The translations under genes were made by a program, and so were the position numbers. Under the pieces are notes generated by a model. It was not told the DNA's origin. It saw nothing but the letters and a program-made list of their open reading frames with translations, and did not search any database. Shown one piece after another: positions 1 to 5,857 of a stretch of DNA of 5,857 nt (positions are counted from its first letter, which is position 1; every line of letters begins with the position of its first letter). Origin of the DNA: Natronohydrobacter sp. (GTDB taxonomy: Bacteria; Pseudomonadota; Alphaproteobacteria; Rhodobacterales; Rhodobacteraceae); assembly GCA_007117255.1 (NCBI GenBank), contig SKGU01000170.1:1-5857 (forward strand), written 5' to 3'.

Positions 1-23
1 AGTTCCTCGACAGTAATGGCCAT
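1..23 (-). CDS. Start of a gene running off the left edge, possibly BolA family (partial)
   Basis: Reading leftward, an ATG at position 23 opens MAITVEEL and stays open to the window edge, so only eight residues are visible. It starts 54 bases after the purL stop on the same strand with no terminator between, so it is probably co-transcribed with purL. A purine-rich stretch (GAGATGGGAA, roughly -17 to -8) could act as a modest ribosome binding site. From established gene order in Rhodobacterales, purL is often followed by bolA and then a monothiol glutaredoxin gene (grxD), proteins of iron-sulfur cluster handling. The short acidic N-terminus suits a BolA protein, but eight residues cannot prove it. 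A competing ATG in another frame (positions 33-35 on the plus strand) has its purines too close and is less likely. Confidence 0.45.
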
Positions 24-77
24 CTTGCTGTTCCCATCTCTTGTTCAGGTTGAAGGTAATCCCGGCACCGGGTCAGA

Positions 78-2243
78 TCAAGCACCGCCAATCGCGCGCG
101 CGAAGCTCTCGCGATAGAGCGTGGACAGCTCTGCCAGCGACGCGCTGTCCTGACCAAACTGCACGCTGTCGCCGCCAAAACGACCCACCACGGCCAGGGT
201 GACACCGGCCTGACCAGCGGCGACCATCAGCGCCTCGGCCTGATCGAAACTGCAGGCCAGCAGATAGCGCGCCTGATCCTCGCCGAAAAGCTGCGCAATC
301 TCGTCCGTCTCCAGCCGCAGACCCAGCCCCGCCGCCTCCGCCATCTCGAAAGCGGCCAGCGCAAGCCCGCCATCCGACAGGTCCGACGCCGCTTTCAGCC
401 AGTCGCGGTTGTCACGCAGGAATTCACCATTGCGGCGCTCCAGGTCCAGATCCACGGCGGGCGCATCGCCCGCCTCGATCCCGAACGCCTCGGCCAGAAG
501 CGCCGACTGGCCCAGATGACCCTGGGTCTCACCCAGCACCACCACCAGATCACCGTCTTCGGGCAATCCACCGATGATCTGATCAATATGATCAATCAGC
601 CCCACGGCGCCAATCGTCGGCGTGGGCAGGATCGCGCGCCCGTCCGTTTCATTATACAGTGACACATTGCCCGACACGATGGGCATATCCAGCGCCTCAC
701 AGGCCGCCCCAATGCCCTTGATCGCGCCGACGAACTGACCCATGATCTCTGGCTTTTCAGGATTGCCGAAATTCAGGTTATCCGTGCTCGCCAGGGGCCG
801 CGCGCCCACTGCGCACAGATTGCGATAGGCCTCCGCCACCGCCTGCTTGCCACCCTCGACCGGATTGGCCCGCACATAACGCGGCGTCACGTCAGAGGTG
901 AAGGCCAGCGCCTTGTCCGTCCCATGCACGCGCACAATGCCCGCGCCCAGACCGGGCGTGCGCACAGTATCGGCCATGACCTGACTGTCATACTGTTCCC
1001 AGACCCAGGCCTTATGCGCATAAGACGGGCTGGCAATCAGTGCACGCAAGCCGTCCATCGGCGTGATTTCCGGGATTTCGCCCAACTCCGCCGCAGCAGG
1101 CGTTTCCACCCAGGGCCGGTCATATTCCGGCGCGCTCGACGACAGTTTCGACAAGGGAATGTCCGCCTTGATCGTGTTGCCATGCAGGATCAGGAAACGA
1201 TCTTCGGGGATGGTCTCGCCCACGATGGCGAAATCCAGATCCCATTTTTCAAAGATCGCGCGGGCCTCTGCCTCCATCGAGGGCTTCAGCACCATCAACA
1301 TGCGTTCCTGCGATTCCGACAGCATCATCTCATAGGCGGTCATCGCAGCTTCGCGCTGGGGCACATGGTCGAGCTGAAGCTTGATCCCAAGGCCACCCTT
1401 GTCACCCATTTCCACGGCCGAACAGGTCAGCCCGGCTGCGCCCATATCCTGAATCGACACCACCGCGCCAGAGGCCATCAATTCAAGGCACGCTTCCAGC
1501 AGCCGCTTCTCAGTGAATGGATCGCCCACCTGCACCGTGGGGCGCTTTTCCTCGATCGTGTCATCGAATTCGGCACTGGCCATGGTCGCGCCGCCAACCC
1601 CGTCGCGGCCCGTCTTGGCCCCCAGATACACAACTGGCATGCCGACACCGCTGGCCGCCGAATAGAAAATCTTGTCCGCATCGGCCAGACCCGCCGCAAA
1701 GGCATTGACCAGACAATTCCCGTTATAGGCCGGGTGAAACCGCACTTCGCCGCCCACAGTCGGCACGCCAAAGGCATTGCCATACCCGCCCACGCCCTCG
1801 ACCACGCCGCGCACCAGATGCGGGGTCTTGGGGTGCGACGGTTCCCCGAAGGACAGCGCATTCATCGCCGCAATCGGGCGCGCGCCCATGGTGAAGACAT
1901 CGCGCAGAATGCCACCCACACCCGTCGCAGCACCCTGATAGGGTTCAATATAGCTGGGGTGGTTGTGGCTCTCCATCTTGAAGATCACGGCCTGCCCGTC
2001 GCCGATATCGACCACACCGGCATTCTCGCCGGGGCCGCAGATCACCTGCGGGCCACTGGTCGGCAGGGTCCGCAGCCATTTCTTCGACGACTTGTAGGAA
2101 CAATGCTCGTTCCACATGGCCGAGAAAATACCAAGCTCGGTGAATGTCGGCTCCCGCCCGATGATCTCAAGGATGCGGGCATATTCATCTGGTTTCAGCC
2201 CATGTGCAGCAATCAGCTCATCGGTCAGCACGGGGTCGGTCAT
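78..2243 (-). CDS. purL: Phosphoribosylformylglycinamidine synthase subunit PurL (FGAM synthase II), complete
   Basis: PurL catalyses the fourth step of de novo purine synthesis in the cytoplasm: FGAR + ATP + ammonia (from glutamine) to FGAM. At 721 aa it matches the small Bacillus-type PurL, not the ~1300 aa fused enterobacterial form, so it needs separate PurQ (glutaminase) and PurS, neither of which is in this window. Near the N-terminus is NEHCSYK (residues 45-51), with the His of the family's proposed catalytic site. KMESHNHPS (89-97) supplies the metal and nucleotide ligands, followed by the Gly-rich GAATGVGGILRD. The second half repeats the PurM-like fold, with SGNVSLYNET and SDLSDGG (about 620-626). 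Both halves are intact, with no frameshift or missing motif. The ATG at 2243 is supported by AAGGG about 9 bases upstream and by MTDPVLT alignment with the family. A stop at 78 is followed closely by the next gene. Long open frames on the opposite strand are codon-bias shadows. Confidence 0.97.
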   Translation of the reverse strand: MTDPVLTDELIAAHGLKPDEYARILEIIGREPTFTELGIFSAMWNEHCSYKSSKKWLRTLPTSGPQVICGPGENAGVVDIGDGQAVIFKMESHNHPSYIEPYQGAATGVGGILRDVFTMGARPIAAMNALSFGEPSHPKTPHLVRGVVEGVGGYGNAFGVPTVGGEVRFHPAYNGNCLVNAFAAGLADADKIFYSAASGVGMPVVYLGAKTGRDGVGGATMASAEFDDTIEEKRPTVQVGDPFTEKRLLEACLELMASGAVVSIQDMGAAGLTCSAVEMGDKGGLGIKLQLDHVPQREAAMTAYEMMLSESQERMLMVLKPSMEAEARAIFEKWDLDFAIVGETIPEDRFLILHGNTIKADIPLSKLSSSAPEYDRPWVETPAAAELGEIPEITPMDGLRALIASPSYAHKAWVWEQYDSQVMADTVRTPGLGAGIVRVHGTDKALAFTSDVTPRYVRANPVEGGKQAVAEAYRNLCAVGARPLASTDNLNFGNPEKPEIMGQFVGAIKGIGAACEALDMPIVSGNVSLYNETDGRAILPTPTIGAVGLIDHIDQIIGGLPEDGDLVVVLGETQGHLGQSALLAEAFGIEAGDAPAVDLDLERRNGEFLRDNRDWLKAASDLSDGGLALAAFEMAEAAGLGLRLETDEIAQLFGEDQARYLLACSFDQAEALMVAAGQAGVTLAVVGRFGGDSVQFGQDSASLAELSTLYRESFARAIGGA

Positions 2244-2257
2244 GTCAGTCTACCCTT

Positions 2258-2264
2258 TCACGCA
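2258..2264 (-). promoter_or_regulatory. Ribosome binding region of purL
   Basis: Reading leftward, GTGAAAGGG lies about 8-16 bases before the purL ATG, a purine-rich match to the 3' end of 16S rRNA. It supports the ATG at 2243 over any internal start. Confidence 0.55.
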
Positions 2265-2362
2265 GAGTGCAGCAGTCGCCCCGACCCAGCGACCGGAGCT
2301 GTGCCCTCCCATAAGCCAAAGGTGCGAAATGGAAAAGGGGTGGCGCGCGCTGCTCTCGGAAA

Positions 2363-2380
2363 GCGGCCCTGACGGGCTGC
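2363..2380 (-). other. Hairpin in the probable purL leader
   Basis: Reading leftward, GCAGCCC-GTCA-GGGCCGC makes a 7-bp stem (one G-U pair) with a four-base loop, followed by only three T residues. It lies about 120 bases upstream of the purL start, within the likely leader. It could be a weak pause or attenuation element, but the T-tract is too short for a confident terminator. No known riboswitch consensus is recognisable around it. Function is unproven. Confidence 0.3.
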
Positions 2381-2428
2381 AAGTGAAAAATGCAAATTCG
2401 GCAGTTCCCCCACACAGGGCGCCTGCGA

Positions 2429-2457
2429 ATTGTCCAAACTGTCCCGAAAAGTAGCAA
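2429..2457 (-). promoter_or_regulatory. Candidate purL promoter (weak match)
   Basis: Reading leftward, TTGCTA (2457-2452) is separated by 17 bases from GACAAT (2434-2429). Each hexamer matches 4 of 6 bases of the housekeeping sigma consensus. This would start transcription near 2422 and give purL a leader of about 180 bases containing the hairpin at 2363-2380. It lies downstream of the terminator at 2521-2548, where a purL promoter is needed. It is the best pair I found by eye, but the match is modest. Confidence 0.3.
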
Positions 2458-2520
2458 CCCATGTCTGGGCTGTGATGCGCACACGACCTTCGTTGCGTGT
2501 CGAACAGCCGCAAAAGCCCG

Positions 2521-2548
2521 AAAAAAAGGCCGAGCGCAATGCTCGGCC
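2521..2548 (-). terminator. Rho-independent terminator upstream of purL
   Basis: Reading leftward, GGCCGAGC-ATTGC-GCTCGGCC forms a perfect 8-bp GC-rich stem with a five-base loop, followed directly by seven T residues (2527-2521). The T-run is on the minus strand only, so it stops leftward transcription. It can end lysR messages or the candidate small RNA encoded just upstream, and it separates both from purL. Confidence 0.88.
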
Positions 2549-2597
2549 AAAGTCCAACAGGGAGGTAAAGACGTGCGAAACTATCAATCACGTCTCC
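2521..2597 (-). ncRNA. Candidate small regulatory RNA (~77 nt) with ACCUCCC segment
   Basis: Promoter, hairpin, linker and terminator line up as a compact transcription unit on the minus strand. A TTGCGT/TTAATT pair with 17-base spacing predicts a start near 2597-2595. The RNA would open with a 7-bp hairpin AGACGTG-N13-CACGTCT (2595-2569). A linker containing ACCTCCC (2566-2560) follows, complementary to Shine-Dalgarno sequences, and the RNA would end at the strong terminator (2548-2521). Alphaproteobacteria are known to make short anti-SD sRNAs, for example the Rhodobacter CcsR ('cuckoo') RNAs with a CCUCCUCCC motif. This candidate is similar in size and in having a 5' hairpin plus terminator, but its motif is shorter and sits in the linker, not the loop, so I do not assign it to that family. 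It could instead be only the tail of the lysR transcript. There is no direct evidence of expression. Confidence 0.42.
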
Positions 2598-2602
2598 AGA
2601 AT

Positions 2603-2631
2603 AATTAAGGTAATGCACATCCATTACGCAA
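2603..2631 (-). promoter_or_regulatory. Candidate promoter of the small RNA
   Basis: Reading leftward, TTGCGT (2631-2626) and TTAATT (2608-2603) are 17 bases apart, the ideal spacing for housekeeping sigma. The segment is AT-rich compared with its surroundings. The spacer contains the inverted repeat GTAATG-N6-CATTAC (2610-2627), which could be an operator. A start 6-8 bases past the -10 falls at the foot of the following hairpin. The -10 match is only moderate. Confidence 0.4.
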
Positions 2632-2720
2632 GTTAAATTCTTCTGCGCGTGACACAATGCCGCCATGCGTTGCAAACATGCCTCATGCATGGGTTGAGGG
2701 AAGCAATGCGGATCTCTGGC

Positions 2721-3614
2721 TTAGCTTTGACGCCCACGCCTGTAAGCAACAATCTCTTCCACGACGAAGTCACGGAAGGCACTGATGCGGCGTGAATGCC
2801 GCAATTCTTCGGGATAGGCGAGGAAAACAGGGATATCGCCGCTGGCCACTTCAGGCAGCACATGCACCAGATTCGGGAAATCTTCGGACACATAATCCGG
2901 CAAGACGCCGATTCCCAAGTGATTGAGCACCGCCTGCAACACGCCAAAATAGTTGTTCACTGTGAAACTGGACCGCATTGGGCGCGCGATCAGGTCGCGT
3001 ATAAGTTGTGCGCCGACGCTGACCTGCGCCGAGCTGACATTCTGCGATACCAGCCGGAAATCGGACAGATCATGCAGGGTTTCGGGTGTTCCATTGGCAC
3101 GCAAATACTCCGCCGTTGCGTATAACCGCATGTTTACGGTCATAAGCCGCTTGCGAATCAGATCGGCCTGGCTGGGTTCCTTCATGCGAATGGCGACATC
3201 TGCTTCGCGCATCGGCAGATCAAGGACGCGCTCTTCCAGCATAAGATCGATTTTCAGATCAGGGTACTGCGCATAAAGTGATGGCAGTCGAGGGGCCAGA
3301 AACAGCGTGCCAAAACCCGTGGTCGTGGTGACGCGCAATTCGCCGAAAACTTCGTCTTCGGTATCGCGGATACGCGCGGCGGCAGAATCCAGCGTCCGGC
3401 TCATGGTTTTTGTTGCCGCGAACAGCAGTTCGCCCTGTTCGGTCAGAATCAGGCCCCGTGCGTGGCGGTGAAACAGGATCGAATCAAGCGATTCTTCCAA
3501 TGCCCGTATCTGGCGGCTGACAGCAGATTGCGACAGTTGCAGCACATCACCCGCATGGGTGAGACTGCCCGCATCCGCGACCGCATGAAATATTCGCAGC
3601 TTGTCCCAGTCCAT
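2721..3614 (-). CDS. LysR-type transcriptional regulator, complete
   Basis: This is a DNA-binding regulator of 297 aa, the standard LysR length. The N-terminal winged helix-turn-helix is clear: FHAVADAGSLTHAGDVLQLSQSAVSRQIRALE (residues 9-40; the recognition helix is around 28-38), then the wing LFHRHARGLILTEQGE (47-62). The linker helix runs to about residue 88, and the co-inducer-binding domain begins at GELRVTTTTGFGTLFLAPRLP (91-111). Near its end is the family-like GIGVLPDYV followed by VFLAYPEELRHSRRISAFRDFVVEEI. The gene is divergent from the oxidoreductase gene, 160 bases apart. This is the usual arrangement for a LysR protein that controls its neighbour and often itself, so a role in controlling aryl-2-oxoacid breakdown is a reasonable inference. 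The ligand is unknown. The ribosome binding site before the ATG at 3614 is weak (GGATG about 10 bases upstream), but the start fits the family N-terminus MDWDKLRIF. No terminator follows directly; the first one is at 2521-2548. Confidence 0.93.
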   Translation of the reverse strand: MDWDKLRIFHAVADAGSLTHAGDVLQLSQSAVSRQIRALEESLDSILFHRHARGLILTEQGELLFAATKTMSRTLDSAAARIRDTEDEVFGELRVTTTTGFGTLFLAPRLPSLYAQYPDLKIDLMLEERVLDLPMREADVAIRMKEPSQADLIRKRLMTVNMRLYATAEYLRANGTPETLHDLSDFRLVSQNVSSAQVSVGAQLIRDLIARPMRSSFTVNNYFGVLQAVLNHLGIGVLPDYVSEDFPNLVHVLPEVASGDIPVFLAYPEELRHSRRISAFRDFVVEEIVAYRRGRQS

Positions 3615-3627
3615 GACGAAACATCCA

Positions 3628-3640
3628 TAATGTCTGATTA
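3628..3640. promoter_or_regulatory. Small inverted repeat of LysR-box geometry near the lysR start
   Basis: TAAT-N5-ATTA is a 13-base symmetric element with T-N11-A geometry, 14-26 bases upstream of the lysR ATG. On the minus strand it overlaps CATTAT, a possible lysR -10. It could mediate autoregulation, but a 4-bp AT-only repeat can arise by chance. Confidence 0.25.
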
Positions 3641-3681
3641 CGCAAACAGTCGCATATCTGTCTAAGAGTTTTTACCCGATC

Positions 3682-3714
3682 ACAAAAGCGCTTAAACAGC
3701 AAAAACCGCTTTGT
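3682..3714. promoter_or_regulatory. Imperfect inverted repeat upstream of the oxidoreductase promoter
   Basis: ACAAAAGCG (3682-3690) and CGCTTTGT (3707-3714) are complementary except for one extra A, separated by 16 bases. The left arm also overlaps the 8-base palindrome AAGCGCTT (3686-3693). Relative to a start near 3745 it spans about -63 to -31, the zone where LysR proteins usually bind their recognition site. Its role is inferred only from position. Confidence 0.28.
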
Positions 3715-3738
3715 AGGTCAGAAATATTGACCTATACT
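3711..3738 (+). promoter_or_regulatory. Candidate promoter of the oxidoreductase gene
   Basis: TTGTAG (3711-3716) and TATACT (3733-3738) are 16 bases apart and match the housekeeping sigma consensus at 4 and 5 of 6 positions. Transcription would start near 3745, giving a leader of about 30 bases that includes the strong ribosome binding site. The spacer is occupied by a perfect inverted repeat, described separately. Confidence 0.5.
3714..3734. promoter_or_regulatory. Putative operator, perfect 7-bp inverted repeat (TAGGTCA-N7-TGACCTA)
   Basis: TAGGTCA and TGACCTA are exact reverse complements separated by seven AT-rich bases. The core TCA-N7-TGA has the T-N11-A spacing of LysR boxes (T at 3718, A at 3730). 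It is the most symmetric element in the divergent control region and overlaps the inner ends of both promoter hexamers of the rightward gene. A protein bound here would be expected to block RNA polymerase. The adjacent LysR regulator is the obvious candidate, though another regulator is possible. Confidence 0.5.
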
Positions 3739-3760
3739 TTATCCATACGCAACATCGCAC

Positions 3761-3768
3761 GGGGAGGT
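3761..3768 (+). promoter_or_regulatory. Strong ribosome binding site of the oxidoreductase gene
   Basis: GGGGAGGT ends six bases before the ATG at 3775, an almost ideal Shine-Dalgarno match and spacing. It fixes the start codon. Confidence 0.8.
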
Positions 3769-3774
3769 GCAGGG

Positions 3775-5857
3775 ATGCGTCAGGACATCTCGCTTTCGGA
3801 TCGATTCGACCTGGAGAAATCGCCGGTTCTGCTCAATGGCACGCAGGCGCTTGTGCGGCTGATGCTCGCGCAAGCCGCTCGTGACCGCGCCGCCGGGCTG
3901 AATACGGCGGGCTATGTCACCGGCTATCGCGGCTCGCCCCTTGGTGCTGTGGATCAGCAGATGACCCGCGCCAAGCCCCTCTTGGAAAACGCCAATATCC
4001 GTTTTCACGAAGGCCTGAACGAAGATCTTGCCGCAACTGCGCTCTGGGGTAGCCAGCAAGCTGAACTCCGGGGCGAAGGCCGCCATGATGGCGTGTTCGG
4101 CCTGTGGTATGGCAAGGGGCCTGGCGTTGACCGCACGGGCGATGTGTTCCGTCATGCCAATATGGCCGGCACCAGCCCGAATGGTGGTGTGCTGGTGGCC
4201 ATGGGTGATGATCACACGGGTGAATCCTCGACCGTTTTGCACCAGTCCGATTGGGCCATGGTCGATGCCTATATCCCTGTGCTTTCCCCCGCCGGTGTTC
4301 AGGAGGTGCTCGATTTCGGCCATTATGGCTATGCGCTCTCGCGATTCGCGGGCGTCTGGGTCGGGCTGAAAACGGTCAAGGAAACGGTCGAGGCCACAGC
4401 CGTGGTCGATGGCAACCCGCATCGCTTGTCCTTCACCAACCCCGATTTCCCCATGCCCGAAGGCGGGCTGAATATCCGATTGATCGACACACCCATCGCG
4501 CAGGAAGCGCGCATGATCGATCACAAGCGCTTTGCGGCCGAAGCCTTCAGCCGCGTCAACCGCATGGACAAGCGTGTCTGGGGTAAACCCGGCGCGAAAA
4601 TCGGCTTTGTCGCCGCAGGCAAGAACTGGCTGGATCTTGTCCACGCCCTGACCTTGTTGGGCATTGGCCCGGACGAAGCCGAGCGGCTGGGTATCACGAC
4701 CTATAAAATCGGCCAGACCTTCCCGCTGGACATGACCAGCTTCCACGATTGGGCCGAGGGGCTGGAGCTGATTGTCGTGGTCGAGGAAAAGCGCAAGCTG
4801 ATCGAAGTGCAGGTCAAGGAAGCCATTTTCGACGACCGGCGCGGCCGCCGCGTCTATGGCTGGCACAAGGGCGACACCTGGGAGCATGGCCGTCAGGTCG
4901 AACTCTTCCCCACCCGCTACGCGCTTGACCCGATCATGATTGCCGAGAAACTGGGCGATATCCTGATCGAGGAAGGGCGCGGCACTGACCGTGTGAAAGC
5001 GGGGCTGGCCATGCTGGCCGAAGCACGGCGCGCTGACAATGCGCAGGATATGGCCGCGCGCTTGCCCTATTACTGCTCTGGATGTCCACATAATACATCG
5101 ACCAAAGTGCCCGAAGGGCATCGCGCCTATGCTGGCATCGGCTGTCACTATATGGTGCAATGGATGGATCGGCAGACCACCGGCTTCACCCAGATGGGCG
5201 GCGAGGGCGCCAACTGGATCGGCGAGGCCCCGTTCTCGACCCGCCCCCATGTGTTCCAGAATCTGGGCGATGGCACCTATAACCATTCCGGCGTGCAGGC
5301 GATCCGTGCCGCTTTGGCCGCAGGCACCAACATCACCTACAAGATCCTGTTCAATGATGCGGTCGCCATGACCGGTGGGCAAAAGAACGAAGGCGGACTG
5401 ACCCCGGACCGGATCGCCCATGAACTGGCCGCCATGGGTGTGGGCAAGATAGAAGTCGTCTTTGACGAGAAAGAAGAACCCGCCCGCGCTGATTTCCCGA
5501 AATCCGTCGGCTGGCACCCGCGCGCCAGTTTCGACAGCGTGCAGCGCGACTGCGCCGCGCATCCCGGCGTTTCTGCCATCATCTATGTGCAGACCTGCGC
5601 CGCCGAAAAACGCCGCCGCCGCAAGCGCGGCCAGTTTCCAGACCCGGATCAACGGGTTTTCATCAACACGGACATCTGCGAAGGTTGCGGCGATTGCGGG
5701 GTGCAATCCAACTGCGTCTCCATCGTGCCGGTTGAAACCGAATTTGGCCGCAAACGCGCCATTGACCAATCCTCCTGCAACAAGGATTTCTCCTGCCTCA
5801 AAGGGTTCTGCCCCTCCTTCGTCACATTAGAGGGGGCAAAGGTAAAAAAATCTGCAA
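3775..5857 (+). CDS. Indolepyruvate:ferredoxin oxidoreductase family protein, single-chain type (3' truncated by window)
   Basis: The frame is open from ATG 3775 to the right edge (694 codons); proteobacterial single-chain members are about 1100-1200 aa, so the C-terminal gamma-type domain lies outside. The family oxidatively decarboxylates aryl-2-oxoacids (indolepyruvate, phenylpyruvate) to aryl-acetyl-CoA, reducing ferredoxin, in the cytoplasm. The N-terminal pyrimidine-binding domain shows GYRGSPLG (50-57) and WYGKGPGVDRTGD (111-123). A cysteine-bearing YYCSGCPHNTS (432-442) and GIGCHYM (454-460) begin the second thiamine domain, where GDGTYNHSG (498-506) through ILFND (524-528) forms the GDG...ND thiamine-diphosphate/Mg site. 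A ferredoxin-like insert has cysteines at 635, 638, 641 and 647, then 668, 674 and 679 (the last followed by Pro), suited to iron-sulfur clusters. All key motifs are intact. The divergent LysR gene probably regulates it. The true substrate cannot be read from sequence. Confidence 0.93.
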   Translation, partial: MRQDISLSDRFDLEKSPVLLNGTQALVRLMLAQAARDRAAGLNTAGYVTGYRGSPLGAVDQQMTRAKPLLENANIRFHEGLNEDLAATALWGSQQAELRGEGRHDGVFGLWYGKGPGVDRTGDVFRHANMAGTSPNGGVLVAMGDDHTGESSTVLHQSDWAMVDAYIPVLSPAGVQEVLDFGHYGYALSRFAGVWVGLKTVKETVEATAVVDGNPHRLSFTNPDFPMPEGGLNIRLIDTPIAQEARMIDHKRFAAEAFSRVNRMDKRVWGKPGAKIGFVAAGKNWLDLVHALTLLGIGPDEAERLGITTYKIGQTFPLDMTSFHDWAEGLELIVVVEEKRKLIEVQVKEAIFDDRRGRRVYGWHKGDTWEHGRQVELFPTRYALDPIMIAEKLGDILIEEGRGTDRVKAGLAMLAEARRADNAQDMAARLPYYCSGCPHNTSTKVPEGHRAYAGIGCHYMVQWMDRQTTGFTQMGGEGANWIGEAPFSTRPHVFQNLGDGTYNHSGVQAIRAALAAGTNITYKILFNDAVAMTGGQKNEGGLTPDRIAHELAAMGVGKIEVVFDEKEEPARADFPKSVGWHPRASFDSVQRDCAAHPGVSAIIYVQTCAAEKRRRRKRGQFPDPDQRVFINTDICEGCGDCGVQSNCVSIVPVETEFGRKRAIDQSSCNKDFSCLKGFCPSFVTLEGAKVKKSA

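Larger units (their letters stand above)
2244..2720. other. 477-base intergenic region between purL and lysR
   Basis: I see no convincing protein gene here. Reading leftward from lysR it holds: about 90 bases of unremarkable lysR 3' sequence with only a weak CCTCA-N9-TGAGG hairpin (2681-2699); a promoter-like pair (2603-2631); a hairpin and a strong terminator (2521-2595); and then about 277 bases that must contain the purL promoter and leader. Small open frames exist on both strands, but they cross the terminator stem or lack family-like sequence, so I do not call them genes. The region is less GC-rich around 2570-2640 than the flanking genes, which suits a promoter segment. Confidence 0.8.

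Noticed and set aside
61..72. GC-rich palindrome CCCGGCACCGGG just after the purL stop, as a terminator
   Set aside because: The stem is only four to five base pairs with a minimal loop and there is no T-run on the minus strand, so read-through into the next gene is more likely.
924..2372. 482-codon open frame on the plus strand opposite purL
   Set aside because: It lies entirely antisense to an unmistakable purL, has low-complexity His/Arg-rich translation with no family resemblance, and is explained by GC-rich codon bias.
2560..2608. Plus-strand 11-residue open frame (VRNYQSRLQNN) behind a strong GGGAGGT
   Set aside because: The Shine-Dalgarno spacing is good, but I see no plus-strand promoter and no downstream plus-strand gene for a leader peptide to regulate. 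The same bases are better explained as the complement of the candidate RNA's ACCUCCC.
2250..2690. 146-codon minus-strand open frame with a hydrophobic stretch (YLPVGLWPSIALGLFFGLLRLF)
   Set aside because: It reads straight through the terminator stem and T-run, which themselves produce the hydrophobic residues. It has no good ribosome binding site and no recognisable family.
2681..2699. CCTCA-N9-TGAGG hairpin after lysR as its terminator
   Set aside because: The stem is five base pairs with a nine-base loop and no T-run; the strong terminator at 2521-2548 is the better candidate for ending lysR messages.
3739..5769. 676-codon open frame on the minus strand opposite the oxidoreductase
   Set aside because: It is antisense to a gene with clear catalytic motifs, and its His/Gly/Ala-rich translation looks like a mirror of biased codons, not a protein.

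Overview
The window looks like ordinary alphaproteobacterial chromosome, most probably Rhodobacterales. I infer this from the GC-rich coding sequence, the small B. subtilis-type PurL followed at once by a likely bolA start, and the style of the LysR regulator and the single-chain indolepyruvate oxidoreductase. The genus cannot be fixed from the sequence alone. There are no mobile elements, CRISPR repeats, tRNAs or rRNAs.

Layout: (1) Positions 1-23, minus strand, hold the first codons of a gene (MAITVEEL...) that continues past the left edge. By gene order it is probably a BolA/monothiol-glutaredoxin-type iron-sulfur gene. (2) Positions 78-2243, minus strand, hold complete purL (721 aa), the synthetase subunit of FGAM synthase in purine synthesis. 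(3) Positions 2244-2720 are a 477-base gap with no convincing protein gene. It contains the purL leader, a textbook rho-independent terminator reading on the minus strand, and just upstream a promoter-like pair. Together these outline a compact candidate small RNA of about 77 nt carrying an ACCUCCC (anti-Shine-Dalgarno) segment. (4) Positions 2721-3614, minus strand, hold a complete LysR-type regulator (297 aa). (5) Positions 3615-3774 are a divergent control region with a perfect 7-bp inverted repeat of LysR-box geometry placed between the -35 and -10 of the rightward promoter. (6) Positions 3775-5857, plus strand, hold the first 694 codons of a single-chain indolepyruvate:ferredoxin oxidoreductase family enzyme, cut by the right edge. 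It has the thiamine-diphosphate site and a cysteine-rich ferredoxin-like segment.

How the parts relate: purL and the gene at the left edge probably form one leftward transcription unit. The terminator insulates purL from lysR. The LysR regulator and the oxidoreductase are divergently transcribed, the classic arrangement for a regulator controlling its neighbour. The likely process is oxidative decarboxylation of aryl-2-oxoacids from aromatic amino-acid breakdown, with electrons passed to ferredoxin. No wholly new system is evident. The observations most worth a second look are the candidate sRNA and the operator-in-promoter arrangement.
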